In this document: piece after piece, positions 35,132 through 46,464 of the stretch
Position numbering within the stretch: the stretch's first letter is position 1
Layout of the letters: each line of letters opens with the position of its first letter
From: an uncultured Ruminobacter sp.
GTDB lineage: Bacteria > Pseudomonadota > Gammaproteobacteria > Enterobacterales > Succinivibrionaceae
Assembly: GCA_902776415.1 (NCBI GenBank)
Contig: CACYPY010000003.1
Span: forward strand, 1 to 64,000
Length of the DNA stretch: 64,000 bases
Reading direction: 5' to 3'
The notes under the pieces: generated by a model
What the model was told of the DNA's origin: nothing
Seen by the model: the letters and a program-made list of their open reading frames with translations, nothing else
Databases searched by the model: none
Translations under genes and position numbers: made by a program

Positions 35132-37519
35132 TTATTCCCGAAGCTCGGCTCCGAGGCTTTCCCTGAGACTGGCCACTATCCTGTCGTTGACCTCCTGGAT
35201 ATCCCCGTCCTCAAGAGTGCGATCCGGAGACTGCAGCACCACGCTGAAGGCCACGCTCTTCTTGCCGGCATCAATGTTCTCGCCCTCGTAGATATCAAAA
35301 ATATTGACATCCTTAAGGAGAGCCCCGGCATTTTTCCTGACGGTATTCAGGATCTTCGCTGCCGGAACCTCACTGTCAATCACCATGGCGTAATCACGGC
35401 GGATAGACGGGAATTTCGAAAATTCGGCATATTCGGTAATGCCCCTGGTGGTGAGAACCCGCATCTTGATCTGGAACAGGAACACCTTCTTCTTCAGTCC
35501 CAGAGCCTTCTGCACGGAAGGATGAATGAGTCCCACATCCCCCACATGCTCGCCGTTCCTGAGAATGGCGGCAGAAACCCCCGGGTGGAGCGCCGGATGC
35601 GTCCCCGGAACAAAATCGAACTCCGCATTCCCGGCGGTAATCTCCAGCAGTCTTTCCACATCGCCCTTGATATCGTAGAAATCAAGAGCCCGGGGCTTTT
35701 CATACCAGCTTTCCCGGGAGCTTCCTCCGGTGATAAGGCCGCCGGCCATTTCCTCCTGCCGGATGCCGTTTTCGGCAGCAGGATCAGAAATAAAGGTAAG
35801 GCCGGTCTCAAAGATCCGAAGATCGCTGACCTGACGGTTAATGTTGTAAAGAGCGGCATTCACCAGTCCGGCCCAGAGGGTGGTTCTCATGGCGTTCATT
35901 TCCGAGGTAATCGGATGGGGCAGGATAATGGGCTTTTCCGCCGGATTAAGCGCTGACAGGGACCTGTCGTCCACAAAGCTGTAGGTTACCACCTCATGAT
36001 AGCCCAAATCCGCCAGAAGGGACTTCACATCCCAGGAGGAGACCTGCGCCTCGTGTCTCGGAATCATGCGGAGAGGTGCCACCGGATCGACATTCGGAAT
36101 CCGGTCATAACCGTACATCCGGGCCACTTCCTCGCAGATATCCACCGGAATGGCAATGTCATAACGCCAGCTGGGGCTTACGGCGGTGACGGCATCCCCT
36201 GTAACCTCCGGCTCCATGCCCAGTCTTGTCAGGTAGTCCGTAACAGCATTTCTGTCAATGTCCACCCCGAGAACTTCCTTTATCAGGCTGAAGGGAACCG
36301 TGATTCTCTCAGGCTGCGGCAGCTTTTCCGAGGTGACGGTCTCGGTTACCGGACCGGCCTCGCCGCCGGCAATGTCCAGAATGAATCTGGTGGCTCTTTC
36401 CATGGCTGCAGTCTGAATCCGGTAGTCCACCCCTCTCTCAAAACGGTGGGCGGCCTCGGTATCCAGCCCGTAGCTTCTGGCGCGGTTCTTGATGGCCTTC
36501 GGACTGAAAAACGCCGATTCCAGCAGGATATTGACGGTGCCGGCCTTCACTCCGGTACGCTCCCCCCCGAAGATTCCCGCCAGCGCCACGGCTCCGGCCT
36601 CGTCGGCAATCACCAGGGTATCCGGAGAAAGCTTTGCCTCCTGTCCGCTCAGAAGCACCATCTTTTCATCGGGAGCAGCCTTTCTTACAGTAATGCCGCC
36701 CTGAAGGGTGTCCAGATCAAAGGCGTGCAGGGGCTGTCCCAGCTCCAGCATGACATAGTTGGTAACGTCCACTACCGGATCCAGACTGCGCATGCCCAGT
36801 CTTCTCAGCTTTTCCTGCATCCAGAGCGGGCTCTTTCTGGAAAGATCCACATTCCTGATAACCCGGGTAAGATAGCGGGGACAGCCCTCGGTATCAATAA
36901 CCTTTGCCGGTAAGGTATCACCGATGGCGGCGGGAACAGCGGGAATTTCCGGATAACGCACGTCGGTGCCGGAAAGCACCCCGAATTCCCGGGCAATGCC
37001 GCGAATGCTGAGGCAGTCGGCCCTGTTGGCGGTGAGATCCACGGTAATGGCCTGATCATCAAGTCCGAGATAATCATGAACATCGGTTCCCACGGGAGCA
37101 TCGGCCGGAAATTCGATAATGCCGTTGCTTTCCTCGCTGAGCCCCAGCTCCTTTGCGGAGCAGAGCATGCCGTTGGACGGCACGCCCCGGAGCTTGGCCG
37201 GCTTGATACGGAAATTGCCGGGAAGCACAGCTCCCACTTTGGCACAGGCCACCCGGAGCCCCTGCCTGCAGTTCGGAGCCCCGCAGACAATGTCCAGAAT
37301 CTCGTCCTCGCCGACTCTGACGGTGGTAACGTGCAGATGATCGGAATCCGGATGATCGGCGCAGGTCAGCACCTCGCCCACCACCACTCCGGAAAACTCT
37401 CCGGTTACGGGATCCACAGAGTCAACCTCGAGGCCCGCCATGGTAATCATGTCCGAAACCTCATCTGCCGAAAGGCTGTTCGGCACCAGCTCGTCCAGCC
37501 ACTGTTTATTGAAAATCAT
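35132..37519 (-). CDS. pheT: Phenylalanyl-tRNA synthetase beta subunit
   Basis: A 795-residue subunit (E. coli 795). Domain order is standard: N-terminal tRNA-binding EMAP-like domain (about 40-150), B3/B4 editing domain, B5, catalytic-like core and the C-terminal FDX-ACB anticodon domain. It works as an alpha2beta2 tetramer with PheS. AGGAGA precedes the ATG, and the gene starts 33 bases after pheS. Confidence 0.97.
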   Translation of the reverse strand: MIFNKQWLDELVPNSLSADEVSDMITMAGLEVDSVDPVTGEFSGVVVGEVLTCADHPDSDHLHVTTVRVGEDEILDIVCGAPNCRQGLRVACAKVGAVLPGNFRIKPAKLRGVPSNGMLCSAKELGLSEESNGIIEFPADAPVGTDVHDYLGLDDQAITVDLTANRADCLSIRGIAREFGVLSGTDVRYPEIPAVPAAIGDTLPAKVIDTEGCPRYLTRVIRNVDLSRKSPLWMQEKLRRLGMRSLDPVVDVTNYVMLELGQPLHAFDLDTLQGGITVRKAAPDEKMVLLSGQEAKLSPDTLVIADEAGAVALAGIFGGERTGVKAGTVNILLESAFFSPKAIKNRARSYGLDTEAAHRFERGVDYRIQTAAMERATRFILDIAGGEAGPVTETVTSEKLPQPERITVPFSLIKEVLGVDIDRNAVTDYLTRLGMEPEVTGDAVTAVSPSWRYDIAIPVDICEEVARMYGYDRIPNVDPVAPLRMIPRHEAQVSSWDVKSLLADLGYHEVVTYSFVDDRSLSALNPAEKPIILPHPITSEMNAMRTTLWAGLVNAALYNINRQVSDLRIFETGLTFISDPAAENGIRQEEMAGGLITGGSSRESWYEKPRALDFYDIKGDVERLLEITAGNAEFDFVPGTHPALHPGVSAAILRNGEHVGDVGLIHPSVQKALGLKKKVFLFQIKMRVLTTRGITEYAEFSKFPSIRRDYAMVIDSEVPAAKILNTVRKNAGALLKDVNIFDIYEGENIDAGKKSVAFSVVLQSPDRTLEDGDIQEVNDRIVASLRESLGAELRE

Positions 37520-37552
37520 TTCAAAATATCTCCTAATTCTGACCGGGGCCGT

Positions 37553-38640
<1,088 letters not shown>

Positions 38641-38693
38641 TTGAGAGCCGGAACAAAAAATCCGGCGGGGGAGCCGGCAGGCTGGCCGGAACT

Positions 38694-41600
38694 TCAGGCC
38701 TTTCTTACCGCACCGACTTCCGGACACTCCTCCGGAACGTCATTCTGAGCCTCCGTTGCCGGAAGATCCTGACTTACCGGGCTGGGAGGGGAGATATAGC
38801 AGCCCTGGCAGAAATCCACTCCCAGCTCCCGGAAAATCCGGAAATCCTCCTCACTTTCAATCTGGGACACCATAGTATGCATATGGAGCCCCCGGGCCAT
38901 CTGAATCAGCGACCTGATGATAATGAGATTGCTTTCGTCGCGGCTGATGTTCCGGGTAAAGTCCGGATGAAACTTGATATAGGAAATCGGCAACAGCTTC
39001 AGCATGTAGCCGAGACAGCCGCTCTTCCCGAAATTGTCCAGGGCAAAGCCGAGACAGCTGTTCCGGAAGCTGTTCATAAAGCTCAGTACCGAATCCAGAT
39101 GATGGCTGACATCATCCTCGTCGATCTCGAAGCAGATAACCCTGGTAAGCGCAAGATTGTTGTTAAGAAGATTCCGAAGCCGGGACACAAAGTCCTGGTC
39201 ACAAATGGTTTCCGAGCTGATATTGACAAAAACCACGTCAATGTCCTTAAAGCGTTCCGGATTATCCCGGTATATTCTGTTAAGGCTCTCCAGCATCCAG
39301 CTGTCGATTCGGGACATGATATTGAAGCCGTAGCAGCGGGTTACAAAGGAAGAGGGCTCGATAACATCCCGCCGGTCTCCGATGATTCTTGCAAAAAGCT
39401 CGTAGCACTTCCGGTTCCGGTAACGCATGTTCAGAATCTTCTGTCTTACCGCAAAAATGGAACCGCTGTCCAGGGCCTGATGAATCCTGGTAACCAGGGA
39501 AACGGTTTCGGTATAGACGGGGAGACGGTTTATGGCACTGTCGGAAATAAAGAGATGGCAGGTATTGGGGCCCATGTCCATGGCAATCCGGCAGGCGGCA
39601 TTGGCGCAGGAAAGAAGCGCGGAAATATTTCCCCGTGCGGTATCGATAAGCACCAGCCCCATATTCATGGTGATGACATGCATATTTCCGGCAACATTGA
39701 GCCGGAGACTGATAAGCTCCCGGCGCCATTCCTTGGCATATTCCAGGGCATCCCTGGCGGAACACGAACGCATCAGAACCGCAAACTCGTTGCCGTTAAG
39801 CCTGAACACGTCAAACTCGGGCCTGATGTCCGACTTCAGACATTCCGCAATGCGGCGCAGAATTTCGTCGCCGTAGGTATGTCCGGACACGTCATTGATA
39901 TAGTTGAGATTCTGAATCCGGATGAAGCAGAGCACCCCCTTGTTGGCCCCTTCCTGACCAAGCTCCTGATTCAGCACTTCCATGAAGTACTTGCGGTTGT
40001 AGGCGCCGGTCACCGGATCATTGTTTTCCAGGAAACGGAGCTGGCTGAGATAGTTTTCATCCTGGCTCATATCGGAAAACTCGCCGATAAACTGGTACAT
40101 GCTGTTGCTGACCTGCCCCCGGGAGTTAAGACATCTCCTGAGATCATAGGTGGGCAGAAATGTCAGGGTAAGCTTTACCGGCACGGGCTTTCCCTCCCGG
40201 CCTCTGATGTTCAGGTTTCTGACGTCGCTGACCGATGGAACGCTGTCATTCTGCATGCCGTCAAGCACCGTATTGACCTTGCTGACCAGTCTGGCGAAAA
40301 AATCGTCAAAAACATCGGGCTCGCAGCAGAGACTGGAGAAGGAGCAGAAGTTCCTGCCGTCGGAGCCGTCACTCTTCGGATTGCCCACCAGGGCGACAAA
40401 GGCCGGATTAACCTCCTGAATGCGCCCGGTCCAGGACATAATGAAAATTCCGGAGGTGCTGTGATTCAGGAACTGATTCAGACGGTTGCTGTTTTCGGCA
40501 GCCCTGATGGAGGCCTCCTCGCCCCGGGTCCTTTCATAGTAGGCCCAGTAGCCCATGGAAATGGAAACCATAATTCCGAGAACGCTGGAAATCATGCAGA
40601 AGTACCGGTGGGTCTCAGCCTCAAAACCCAGATATCCCAGAAGAGCCAGATTCGGCACGGATACCCCCGCCAGGAACAGCTCTGCCACGAACACATAGCA
40701 CAAATGAATGTAGTTCTGATCCCGAAGTGCCCTGTAAATGAAAAAGCCCCCGATGGCAGCCGTCACCGCATAGCAGGACAGCATGTAGAAAAATCCGGCC
40801 TTTTCCGGGAGAAACCAGACCAGGGGAACACCGGCCAGCCCCAGCACCGTGAAAACATTCTGATAATATCTGAAGAACGCCTTCCGGAAATACGGCAGAA
40901 AGGTAAACACCGATCCCGAAAACCCCGCCAGGGCCAGCAGACCGGCGCAGACATAATTCCTGACCAGATCCGGGTTCCCGCTGAAAAACCGGGATATCAG
41001 GGTAAGATAGCTGCCGGAGATCCAGATGCAGGCGGTAACCGAAAGCGCCAGAACAGTGTAGTAAAGGTAGCGTCTTTCCCGCAGAAAGATAAAAAATACC
41101 AGGGAGGAAATGAACACGATAAGCATGATGCCCACCGTAATTCCGTTTATTACCTTGTCGGCAGTGTCCTGAAAATTGAATTTCTTCACATCCACCAGCC
41201 CGAAATTGAACTGGGTATCAAGATTCGAGATCAGTCTGACATAGATGGTGTTGTATTCATGATTGCGGGTGAAAATCGGAAAATCCCAGCCGCTGGAGGG
41301 GTAGAACTTGGAGCTGAGTCCCCGGTCAATGCCGGTGTGCCAGACATTGACAAGCTGTCCCCGCTGGTTCTGAACAAATACATCGACCTTATTAATGAAG
41401 ATATTGTTGACGCTGAGCACCAGGCTGGTGCTGTCACCGCTGCGGTTCTCCACCCGGAACCGGAACCAGCGCACCCGGTTGTCACTGCCCGCCCACCTGA
41501 CTGGCTCGACGCTGTAATTCTGCCAGGAGCCGTTAACCTCCCATGGCCACAGTGCCTTGGGGGATTCGCGGTTTACCTGAATCCTTCCCGAAATATCCAT

Positions 41601-41705
41601 CTGAACATTGCTGTCGGTGATATAAATGACAGGAACTTCTCCGAATGCGATCGGAGCGCACAGCAGAATCAGCAGGCCCAGGGCAAGTGAAAAAATGAAA
41701 CGCAT
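38694..41705 (-). CDS. Membrane protein with 7TMR-DISM, PAS, degenerate GGDEF and EAL domains
   Basis: A 1003-residue protein. A signal sequence (MRFIFSLALGLLILLCAPIAFG) leads to a periplasmic beta-sandwich (about 25-175, DISM-type), then about seven membrane helices (185-385), a PAS-like region (about 405-530), a GGDEF-like domain and an EAL-like domain. The GGDEF loop reads NGNEF (637-641) and the EAL motif reads ELF (from 769). The metal-binding DDFG of active EAL enzymes is DNFG near 890, and KID is KFH. Both catalytic sites therefore look inactive, and the protein is more likely a sensor or c-di-GMP effector. It ends in an acidic tail. Transcribed towards pheS with its own terminator. 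Confidence 0.85.
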   Translation of the reverse strand: MRFIFSLALGLLILLCAPIAFGEVPVIYITDSNVQMDISGRIQVNRESPKALWPWEVNGSWQNYSVEPVRWAGSDNRVRWFRFRVENRSGDSTSLVLSVNNIFINKVDVFVQNQRGQLVNVWHTGIDRGLSSKFYPSSGWDFPIFTRNHEYNTIYVRLISNLDTQFNFGLVDVKKFNFQDTADKVINGITVGIMLIVFISSLVFFIFLRERRYLYYTVLALSVTACIWISGSYLTLISRFFSGNPDLVRNYVCAGLLALAGFSGSVFTFLPYFRKAFFRYYQNVFTVLGLAGVPLVWFLPEKAGFFYMLSCYAVTAAIGGFFIYRALRDQNYIHLCYVFVAELFLAGVSVPNLALLGYLGFEAETHRYFCMISSVLGIMVSISMGYWAYYERTRGEEASIRAAENSNRLNQFLNHSTSGIFIMSWTGRIQEVNPAFVALVGNPKSDGSDGRNFCSFSSLCCEPDVFDDFFARLVSKVNTVLDGMQNDSVPSVSDVRNLNIRGREGKPVPVKLTLTFLPTYDLRRCLNSRGQVSNSMYQFIGEFSDMSQDENYLSQLRFLENNDPVTGAYNRKYFMEVLNQELGQEGANKGVLCFIRIQNLNYINDVSGHTYGDEILRRIAECLKSDIRPEFDVFRLNGNEFAVLMRSCSARDALEYAKEWRRELISLRLNVAGNMHVITMNMGLVLIDTARGNISALLSCANAACRIAMDMGPNTCHLFISDSAINRLPVYTETVSLVTRIHQALDSGSIFAVRQKILNMRYRNRKCYELFARIIGDRRDVIEPSSFVTRCYGFNIMSRIDSWMLESLNRIYRDNPERFKDIDVVFVNISSETICDQDFVSRLRNLLNNNLALTRVICFEIDEDDVSHHLDSVLSFMNSFRNSCLGFALDNFGKSGCLGYMLKLLPISYIKFHPDFTRNISRDESNLIIIRSLIQMARGLHMHTMVSQIESEEDFRIFRELGVDFCQGCYISPPSPVSQDLPATEAQNDVPEECPEVGAVRKA

Positions 41706-41953
41706 CTTTCGTCCAGGTGTTGTCGGGTGTAATCAGTAATTCTAAGGTGAAAACCTTTTCCGCTTTTTTTGAATTATATCACACTTAATCACAAAAAATT
41801 AACAATTTTCGGCAAAAAACCACTAAAAATACAATAACTATTCGTTCTCCTGAAAACGGATATGAAAACAAAGCCTTCCTGTTACATTTGAATCAATAAA
41901 TAACAAGCCTTTAAACGAGTCTGTCCCAAAGCTAATACCAATAAGAAATAATC

Positions 41954-42523
41954 ATGTCAGAATCTGTTTTTAGTACTATCAGAACTTATTTGCTTATTCC
42001 TCCGGCAGTTACCGGGGAGTGTCTGCTGGCTCATCTCACCTGGTACCTGATCCGCCCTCTTTTTACGGAAGGCCCCGGATTCCCGGAAGAGGGGCCCGCA
42101 TGCACCATGATTGCTGAAAGGGTATGGAACCTTCCCGGAGATCTGCTCTCCGAATCCGCCCTGCCCCTGACCGCCGCCGGGCTTTTCCTTATTATCCCGG
42201 GAATAATTATCGCCGCTCTGGCACTGACTCCCTTTGTCAGGTACCGGATAAACCCGCATCCGCTTTCCCGAACCCCGCACCGGCTGTTTACGGACGGAAT
42301 CTACCGCCGGAGCCGGAACCCCATGTATCTTTCCCATTTCTTTCTGCTTTTCGGATGGGGACTCGTCTTCTCCCCGGAACTGCTTCCCCTGACTGTCATC
42401 TGGATCGGATACTTCCTGAAACGCCAGATTCTCATGGAGGAGGAATTTCTCGAAGAAACCTGTCCGGAATACCGGGACTACCTGAAAAGAACCCCCCGGT
42501 GGTTCGGGATTCGTAATAGTTAA
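41954..42523 (+). CDS. Isoprenylcysteine carboxyl methyltransferase-like membrane protein
   Basis: A 189-residue integral membrane protein with about four hydrophobic segments. The C-terminal half has the ICMT/PEMT-like signature: HRLFTDGIYRRSRNPMYLSH, followed by a hydrophobic helix and then EEEFLEETCPEYRDYLKRTPRW, the SAM-binding region of the family. The substrate in bacteria is generally unknown (phospholipid or small-molecule methylation in relatives). Weak ribosome binding site. Divergent from the GGDEF/EAL gene across a 248-base AT-rich gap. Confidence 0.8.
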   Translation: MSESVFSTIRTYLLIPPAVTGECLLAHLTWYLIRPLFTEGPGFPEEGPACTMIAERVWNLPGDLLSESALPLTAAGLFLIIPGIIIAALALTPFVRYRINPHPLSRTPHRLFTDGIYRRSRNPMYLSHFFLLFGWGLVFSPELLPLTVIWIGYFLKRQILMEEEFLEETCPEYRDYLKRTPRWFGIRNS

Positions 42524-42654
42524 AGAGCCCCTTTTTGTGATAGAATTCCCGCTGCCGGTTTCAGATTAACCGAATTCAGAAAAACACTGTACCAGCGTGT
42601 CCATAGCACTTTTAAAAGCAGGAATACCCTTCCTGATAATTAAAGGATTCCCAA

Positions 42655-43875
42655 ATGACTTCTAATGCTGAAAAAACTGTCCTGGTAATTAACTGCGGCA
42701 GTTCTTCCCTTAAGTTCGCCATCATCAACCCTGATGACGGTCATGTGTTTCTTAACGGCATCGCCGAAAAGCTCGGTCTGCCGGATGCCCGCATCGAATG
42801 GCGTTTCGAGGGGCTTGACAAGGAAAGCGCGGATCTCGGCGCCGGGGCCGATCATAATGTGGCGGTATCCTTCCTGAACGACAACATTCTCTCGAAGAGA
42901 AAGGATCTCCTGGACTCCATCTGTGCGGTGGGCCACCGCATCGTGCAGGGCGGCGAGCTCTACAGCGAGCCTACCCTGGTGGACGACGAGGTGGAGAAGG
43001 GAATCGAAAAATGCATTCCGTTCGCCCCGCTTCACAATCCGGGCCATCTTATCGGCATCAGAGCAGCCAGAAAGGCCTTCAACAAAGTGCCGCATGTTAC
43101 CGTGTTCGACACCGCCTTCCATCAGACCATGCCGGATGTGGCCTACAGATATGCCATTCCGGAGGAGCTCTACACCAGGCACGGAATCCGCCGCTACGGA
43201 GCTCATGGCACCTCTCACGGCTACGTATACCACGAGGCTGCCAAAGAACTGGGTTATGACGTTTCCAACTTTAATGCCATCACCTGCCATCTGGGCAACG
43301 GCGCTTCCATCTCGGCCGTTAAGAACGGGAAGTGCATGGACACCTCCATGGGTCTTACTCCGCTGGACGGTCTGGTAATGGGCACCCGCACCGGCTCCAT
43401 CGACGCCTCAGTGGTATTTTTCATGTGCGATGTGCTTCACTACAAAGTGGAAGAAGTCCGGGAAATCTTTAACAAGAAGTCCGGCCTTATCGCCCTTTCC
43501 GGCACCACCTCCGACTGGCGCGGCATCTGCGAGGGCTACAAGAACGGCGACGAAAGATGCACCCTGGCCTTTAAGATGTTCTGCTACCGGGCTGCCAAGT
43601 TCATCGCCTCCTACTACGTGCCCCTGGGACATGTGGATGCCATCGTCTTCACCGGCGGTATCGGCGAAAACTCCTTCATCATGAGAAAACAGGTAATCGA
43701 GTATCTGCCCGAAATCCTGGGCGCCCGGCTGGACAACGCTCTTAACGACAAGGCTGTCGCCTACCTGGGCGGCCGCGGCCTCATAAGTGCTCCGGATTCC
43801 AGGGTGAAAATCATCGTGGTACCCACCAACGAAGAGCTGGTTATCGCCAGAAGCGCGTACAAGTTTGTGAAATAA
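42655..43875 (+). CDS. ackA: Acetate kinase
   Basis: A 406-residue enzyme (E. coli 400) interconverting acetyl phosphate and acetate with ATP gain, central to fermentation. NCGSSSLKFAI at the N-terminus, VFDTAFHQTMP, and the GGIGENS loop are intact. The usual partner pta is not next to it; a terminator follows and waaA converges. Confidence 0.97.
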   Translation: MTSNAEKTVLVINCGSSSLKFAIINPDDGHVFLNGIAEKLGLPDARIEWRFEGLDKESADLGAGADHNVAVSFLNDNILSKRKDLLDSICAVGHRIVQGGELYSEPTLVDDEVEKGIEKCIPFAPLHNPGHLIGIRAARKAFNKVPHVTVFDTAFHQTMPDVAYRYAIPEELYTRHGIRRYGAHGTSHGYVYHEAAKELGYDVSNFNAITCHLGNGASISAVKNGKCMDTSMGLTPLDGLVMGTRTGSIDASVVFFMCDVLHYKVEEVREIFNKKSGLIALSGTTSDWRGICEGYKNGDERCTLAFKMFCYRAAKFIASYYVPLGHVDAIVFTGGIGENSFIMRKQVIEYLPEILGARLDNALNDKAVAYLGGRGLISAPDSRVKIIVVPTNEELVIARSAYKFVK

Positions 43876-43923
43876 GAATCCCGGGGCGGAAACGCTCCGG
43901 AAAAAGGATTCATTAATTGCGAG

Positions 43924-43950
43924 GAGAGAGCCCGGGCTCTCTCTTTTTTT
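43924..43950 (+). terminator. Terminator after ackA
   Basis: GAGAGAGCCCGGGCTCTCTC followed by T7. Confidence 0.85.
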
Positions 43951-43965
43951 GGTTCCGAAACCTTG

Positions 43966-45339
43966 TCAGGACCCGGCGGGGGAACGGGAAGATCCCGTTT
44001 TCGAAGCGTTCTCATCCAGAACCCGGGTTATTTCCTCCAGGGTTTTTCTCAGGGCCCCGCGGTTTGCGTCAATAAAGCTCTTTCCGGCCGATCCCAGTTT
44101 CTGTAATTCCCCGGGGTTTCCGAGAAGCTCCTTAAGATCGTCCGGAAGACTCGCAGCCGGAATTACCCTGCTGGCCCCGCGGGCGGCCATTTCCTGATAA
44201 ATTTTCCGGAAATTCCTGATAAAGGGGCCGGTCACCACCGGACAGCCCAGGGAGGCCGGCTCCAGGGGATTATGCCCGCCGATATCCACAAGACTCCCGC
44301 CCATCAAAACCAGATCCGCCATCCCGAAATAGAGATAAAGCTCATTCATGGAATCCCCGAGAATCAGCTCCGGACAGACAAATCCGGAAGCCGCCGCCTC
44401 CTTTTCAAGAAGAGTGCGCCGGCTATGCCTGAAGCCCGCAGTCTCCATGAGATCCCAGACCTCCTGAAACCGCTCCGGATGCCGCGGGATAATGATCATG
44501 ACCAGTGATGGCAAAGTGCTTTTAAGCTTCCGAAAAATATCCAGTGCCTGGAGCTCCTCCCCCCGGTGCGTGCTGGCCACCGCCAGAAAGAGCGGCTCTC
44601 CACTGGCAGGAGCTTTTTCTGACACCGTAAGGCAAAGCCGTTTCCGAAGCTCCCGCCCCTTCCCGAAGGCTGCGGTGTCCGGCGCGATGTCAAACTTGAC
44701 GGAACCCGAAACCGCCATTTTTGCTTCCGGAATCCCCAGCTTTGCAAAATTCGCGGCATCAGCGGGAGTCTGGCATACCAGTCTTGAGAGCCGGCTTCCG
44801 ATTACTTCCTGAAAAATCTCCCCCGTTTTCAGGTAGCGATCCCGGGAGCGATCAGAAAGCCTGGCATTCATCACCACGGCCGGAATCCGCCTCTTTTCAA
44901 GCTCCGAGAGGAGAACCGGCCAGAGCTCCGTTTCCATGGTCACATAAAGCCGGGGCTGTACCCGCTCCAGGAACCTCCTTACCGCCCGGGGGGAATCCAG
45001 CGGGGCATAAAGGTGCGTCACCCGATCCCCGACGCTGTCATAAACAGCCCGGCCGGTGACCGTGGTGGTGGTTACCACCACCGGGATATCCGGCCGGATT
45101 TTCCGGAACTCCATGATGAGCGGCCGGGCCCCCATGGATTCTCCCACACTGACCGTATGAAACCACACCGGATTTCCGTAATCCCTGTCGGGAACATGAC
45201 CGAGAAGCTCCCGCCAGCGCTCCCCGTAGGAGGTTTTGGAACGGAATCTGATAAAAAGCGCCGCCAGCGGAGCCAGCACTGATGCGGCGGCCCGGTAAAG
45301 GAGTTCCGGCACCGCCGCCCTGAATGAAATTCCGGACAT
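43966..45339 (-). CDS. waaA: 3-deoxy-D-manno-octulosonic acid transferase
   Basis: A 457-residue GT-B glycosyltransferase adding KDO to lipid IVA at the inner membrane. It has an N-terminal anchor, then HTVSVGESMGARPLI with the catalytic Glu of the family, TTTTVTGRAV, YAPLDSPRAVRRFLE and, near the C-terminus, GGHNPLEPASLGCPVVTGP, the CMP-KDO site. It starts 12 bases after waaF and is cotranscribed with it. Confidence 0.95.
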   Translation of the reverse strand: MSGISFRAAVPELLYRAAASVLAPLAALFIRFRSKTSYGERWRELLGHVPDRDYGNPVWFHTVSVGESMGARPLIMEFRKIRPDIPVVVTTTTVTGRAVYDSVGDRVTHLYAPLDSPRAVRRFLERVQPRLYVTMETELWPVLLSELEKRRIPAVVMNARLSDRSRDRYLKTGEIFQEVIGSRLSRLVCQTPADAANFAKLGIPEAKMAVSGSVKFDIAPDTAAFGKGRELRKRLCLTVSEKAPASGEPLFLAVASTHRGEELQALDIFRKLKSTLPSLVMIIIPRHPERFQEVWDLMETAGFRHSRRTLLEKEAAASGFVCPELILGDSMNELYLYFGMADLVLMGGSLVDIGGHNPLEPASLGCPVVTGPFIRNFRKIYQEMAARGASRVIPAASLPDDLKELLGNPGELQKLGSAGKSFIDANRGALRKTLEEITRVLDENASKTGSSRSPAGS

Positions 45340-45351
45340 GCGAAATCCTTA

Positions 45352-46407
45352 TTATCCGACGCCGGTATCCTGAAGATCCGGCCACTTTGCAATGATTTTC
45401 TCCCAGACAAAATCAGGATTAAGCCCGAAAAGACACTCCGGCTTTCCTTTGGGACAGACTCTTTTGAAGCAGGGATGGCAGCTCACAGAGGATTCAATGA
45501 CCAGGGCATTGTCATCCGAAGGAGGCGTATACTGCGCGCTGGTGGAGCCGAACACCGCGGCCAGCCTGACCCCCGCGGCCGCGGAAACATGCATAAGTCC
45601 GGAATCATTGGAAAGCACCAAAGCGCATAATGCCAGAAGATCAATGGCCTCCTCCAGGGATGTGCCCCCGGCCAGTACCCGCACCCGTTCCCGAAAATCC
45701 TCCGGAACAAGTCCCTTAATCTCCTCTCCGGTATCCCGATCCTTTCCGGAACCGAAGATCCAGATCTCCCGATCCGGGAACCTTGCAAGATACTTTGAGG
45801 AAAGAGCGGCATAATACTCCGGCGGCCACTTCTTGGCGGGGCCGAACTCGGCTCCGGGACAGAGTCCCAGGGGACTTCTGTCCTTCCGGATCCCGAACTT
45901 CCCCAGAAGCGCGGCGTCGGGCTCCCGGGTATTCAGCCGGGGATACGGCAGAAACTCCAGATCCTCCTGCCTAGCCACTTTGTCACGGGGCCAGGCCAGG
46001 GCGGAATAGCGGGCAATCAGTCTCGGAAAATCCTGTTTGTTTTTGCGCATGACATTGATAAGGCCGTAGCGTATTTCTCCCTTCCAGCCGATACGCCTCT
46101 TAATCCCCGCAAAAAAGGGAATCAGGGCGCTTTTCCAGGAATTGGGAAGAATGTAGGCCTCATCGTAACGCTCCCCGGAGAGAGCCCGTCCCAGCCGGAT
46201 CCTGCCCACGAGATCAAAACTGCCGTGCCCGATGGGCATCAGAATCCCCTTTTCCGCCTCGGGCATTCTTTTGACAATATCCAGACACCAGGCCGGGGCC
46301 AGCACATGAATCACCGCCTCGGGATGAAGCCTTTTCAGGGTAATGAGGAGACTCTCCGCCATCACCAGGTCCCCCACCCAGGAGGGGGCCACCACCAGAA
46401 TTTTCAT
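45352..46407 (-). CDS. waaF: ADP-heptose:LPS heptosyltransferase II
   Basis: A 351-residue GT9 enzyme extending the LPS inner core. VVAPSWVGDLVMAESLL at the N-terminus, LCPGAEFGPAKKWPPEYYA in the centre and SNDSGLMHVSAAAGVRLAAVFGST near the C-terminus are diagnostic. GAGG precedes the ATG. Between flrC and waaA on the same strand. Confidence 0.95.
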   Translation of the reverse strand: MKILVVAPSWVGDLVMAESLLITLKRLHPEAVIHVLAPAWCLDIVKRMPEAEKGILMPIGHGSFDLVGRIRLGRALSGERYDEAYILPNSWKSALIPFFAGIKRRIGWKGEIRYGLINVMRKNKQDFPRLIARYSALAWPRDKVARQEDLEFLPYPRLNTREPDAALLGKFGIRKDRSPLGLCPGAEFGPAKKWPPEYYAALSSKYLARFPDREIWIFGSGKDRDTGEEIKGLVPEDFRERVRVLAGGTSLEEAIDLLALCALVLSNDSGLMHVSAAAGVRLAAVFGSTSAQYTPPSDDNALVIESSVSCHPCFKRVCPKGKPECLFGLNPDFVWEKIIAKWPDLQDTGVG

Positions 46408-46464
46408 TTAAACCTCTATATCCTGCGCCGCCGGGTTTCCGCATCATGCTTCCGGCGCCCGCCG

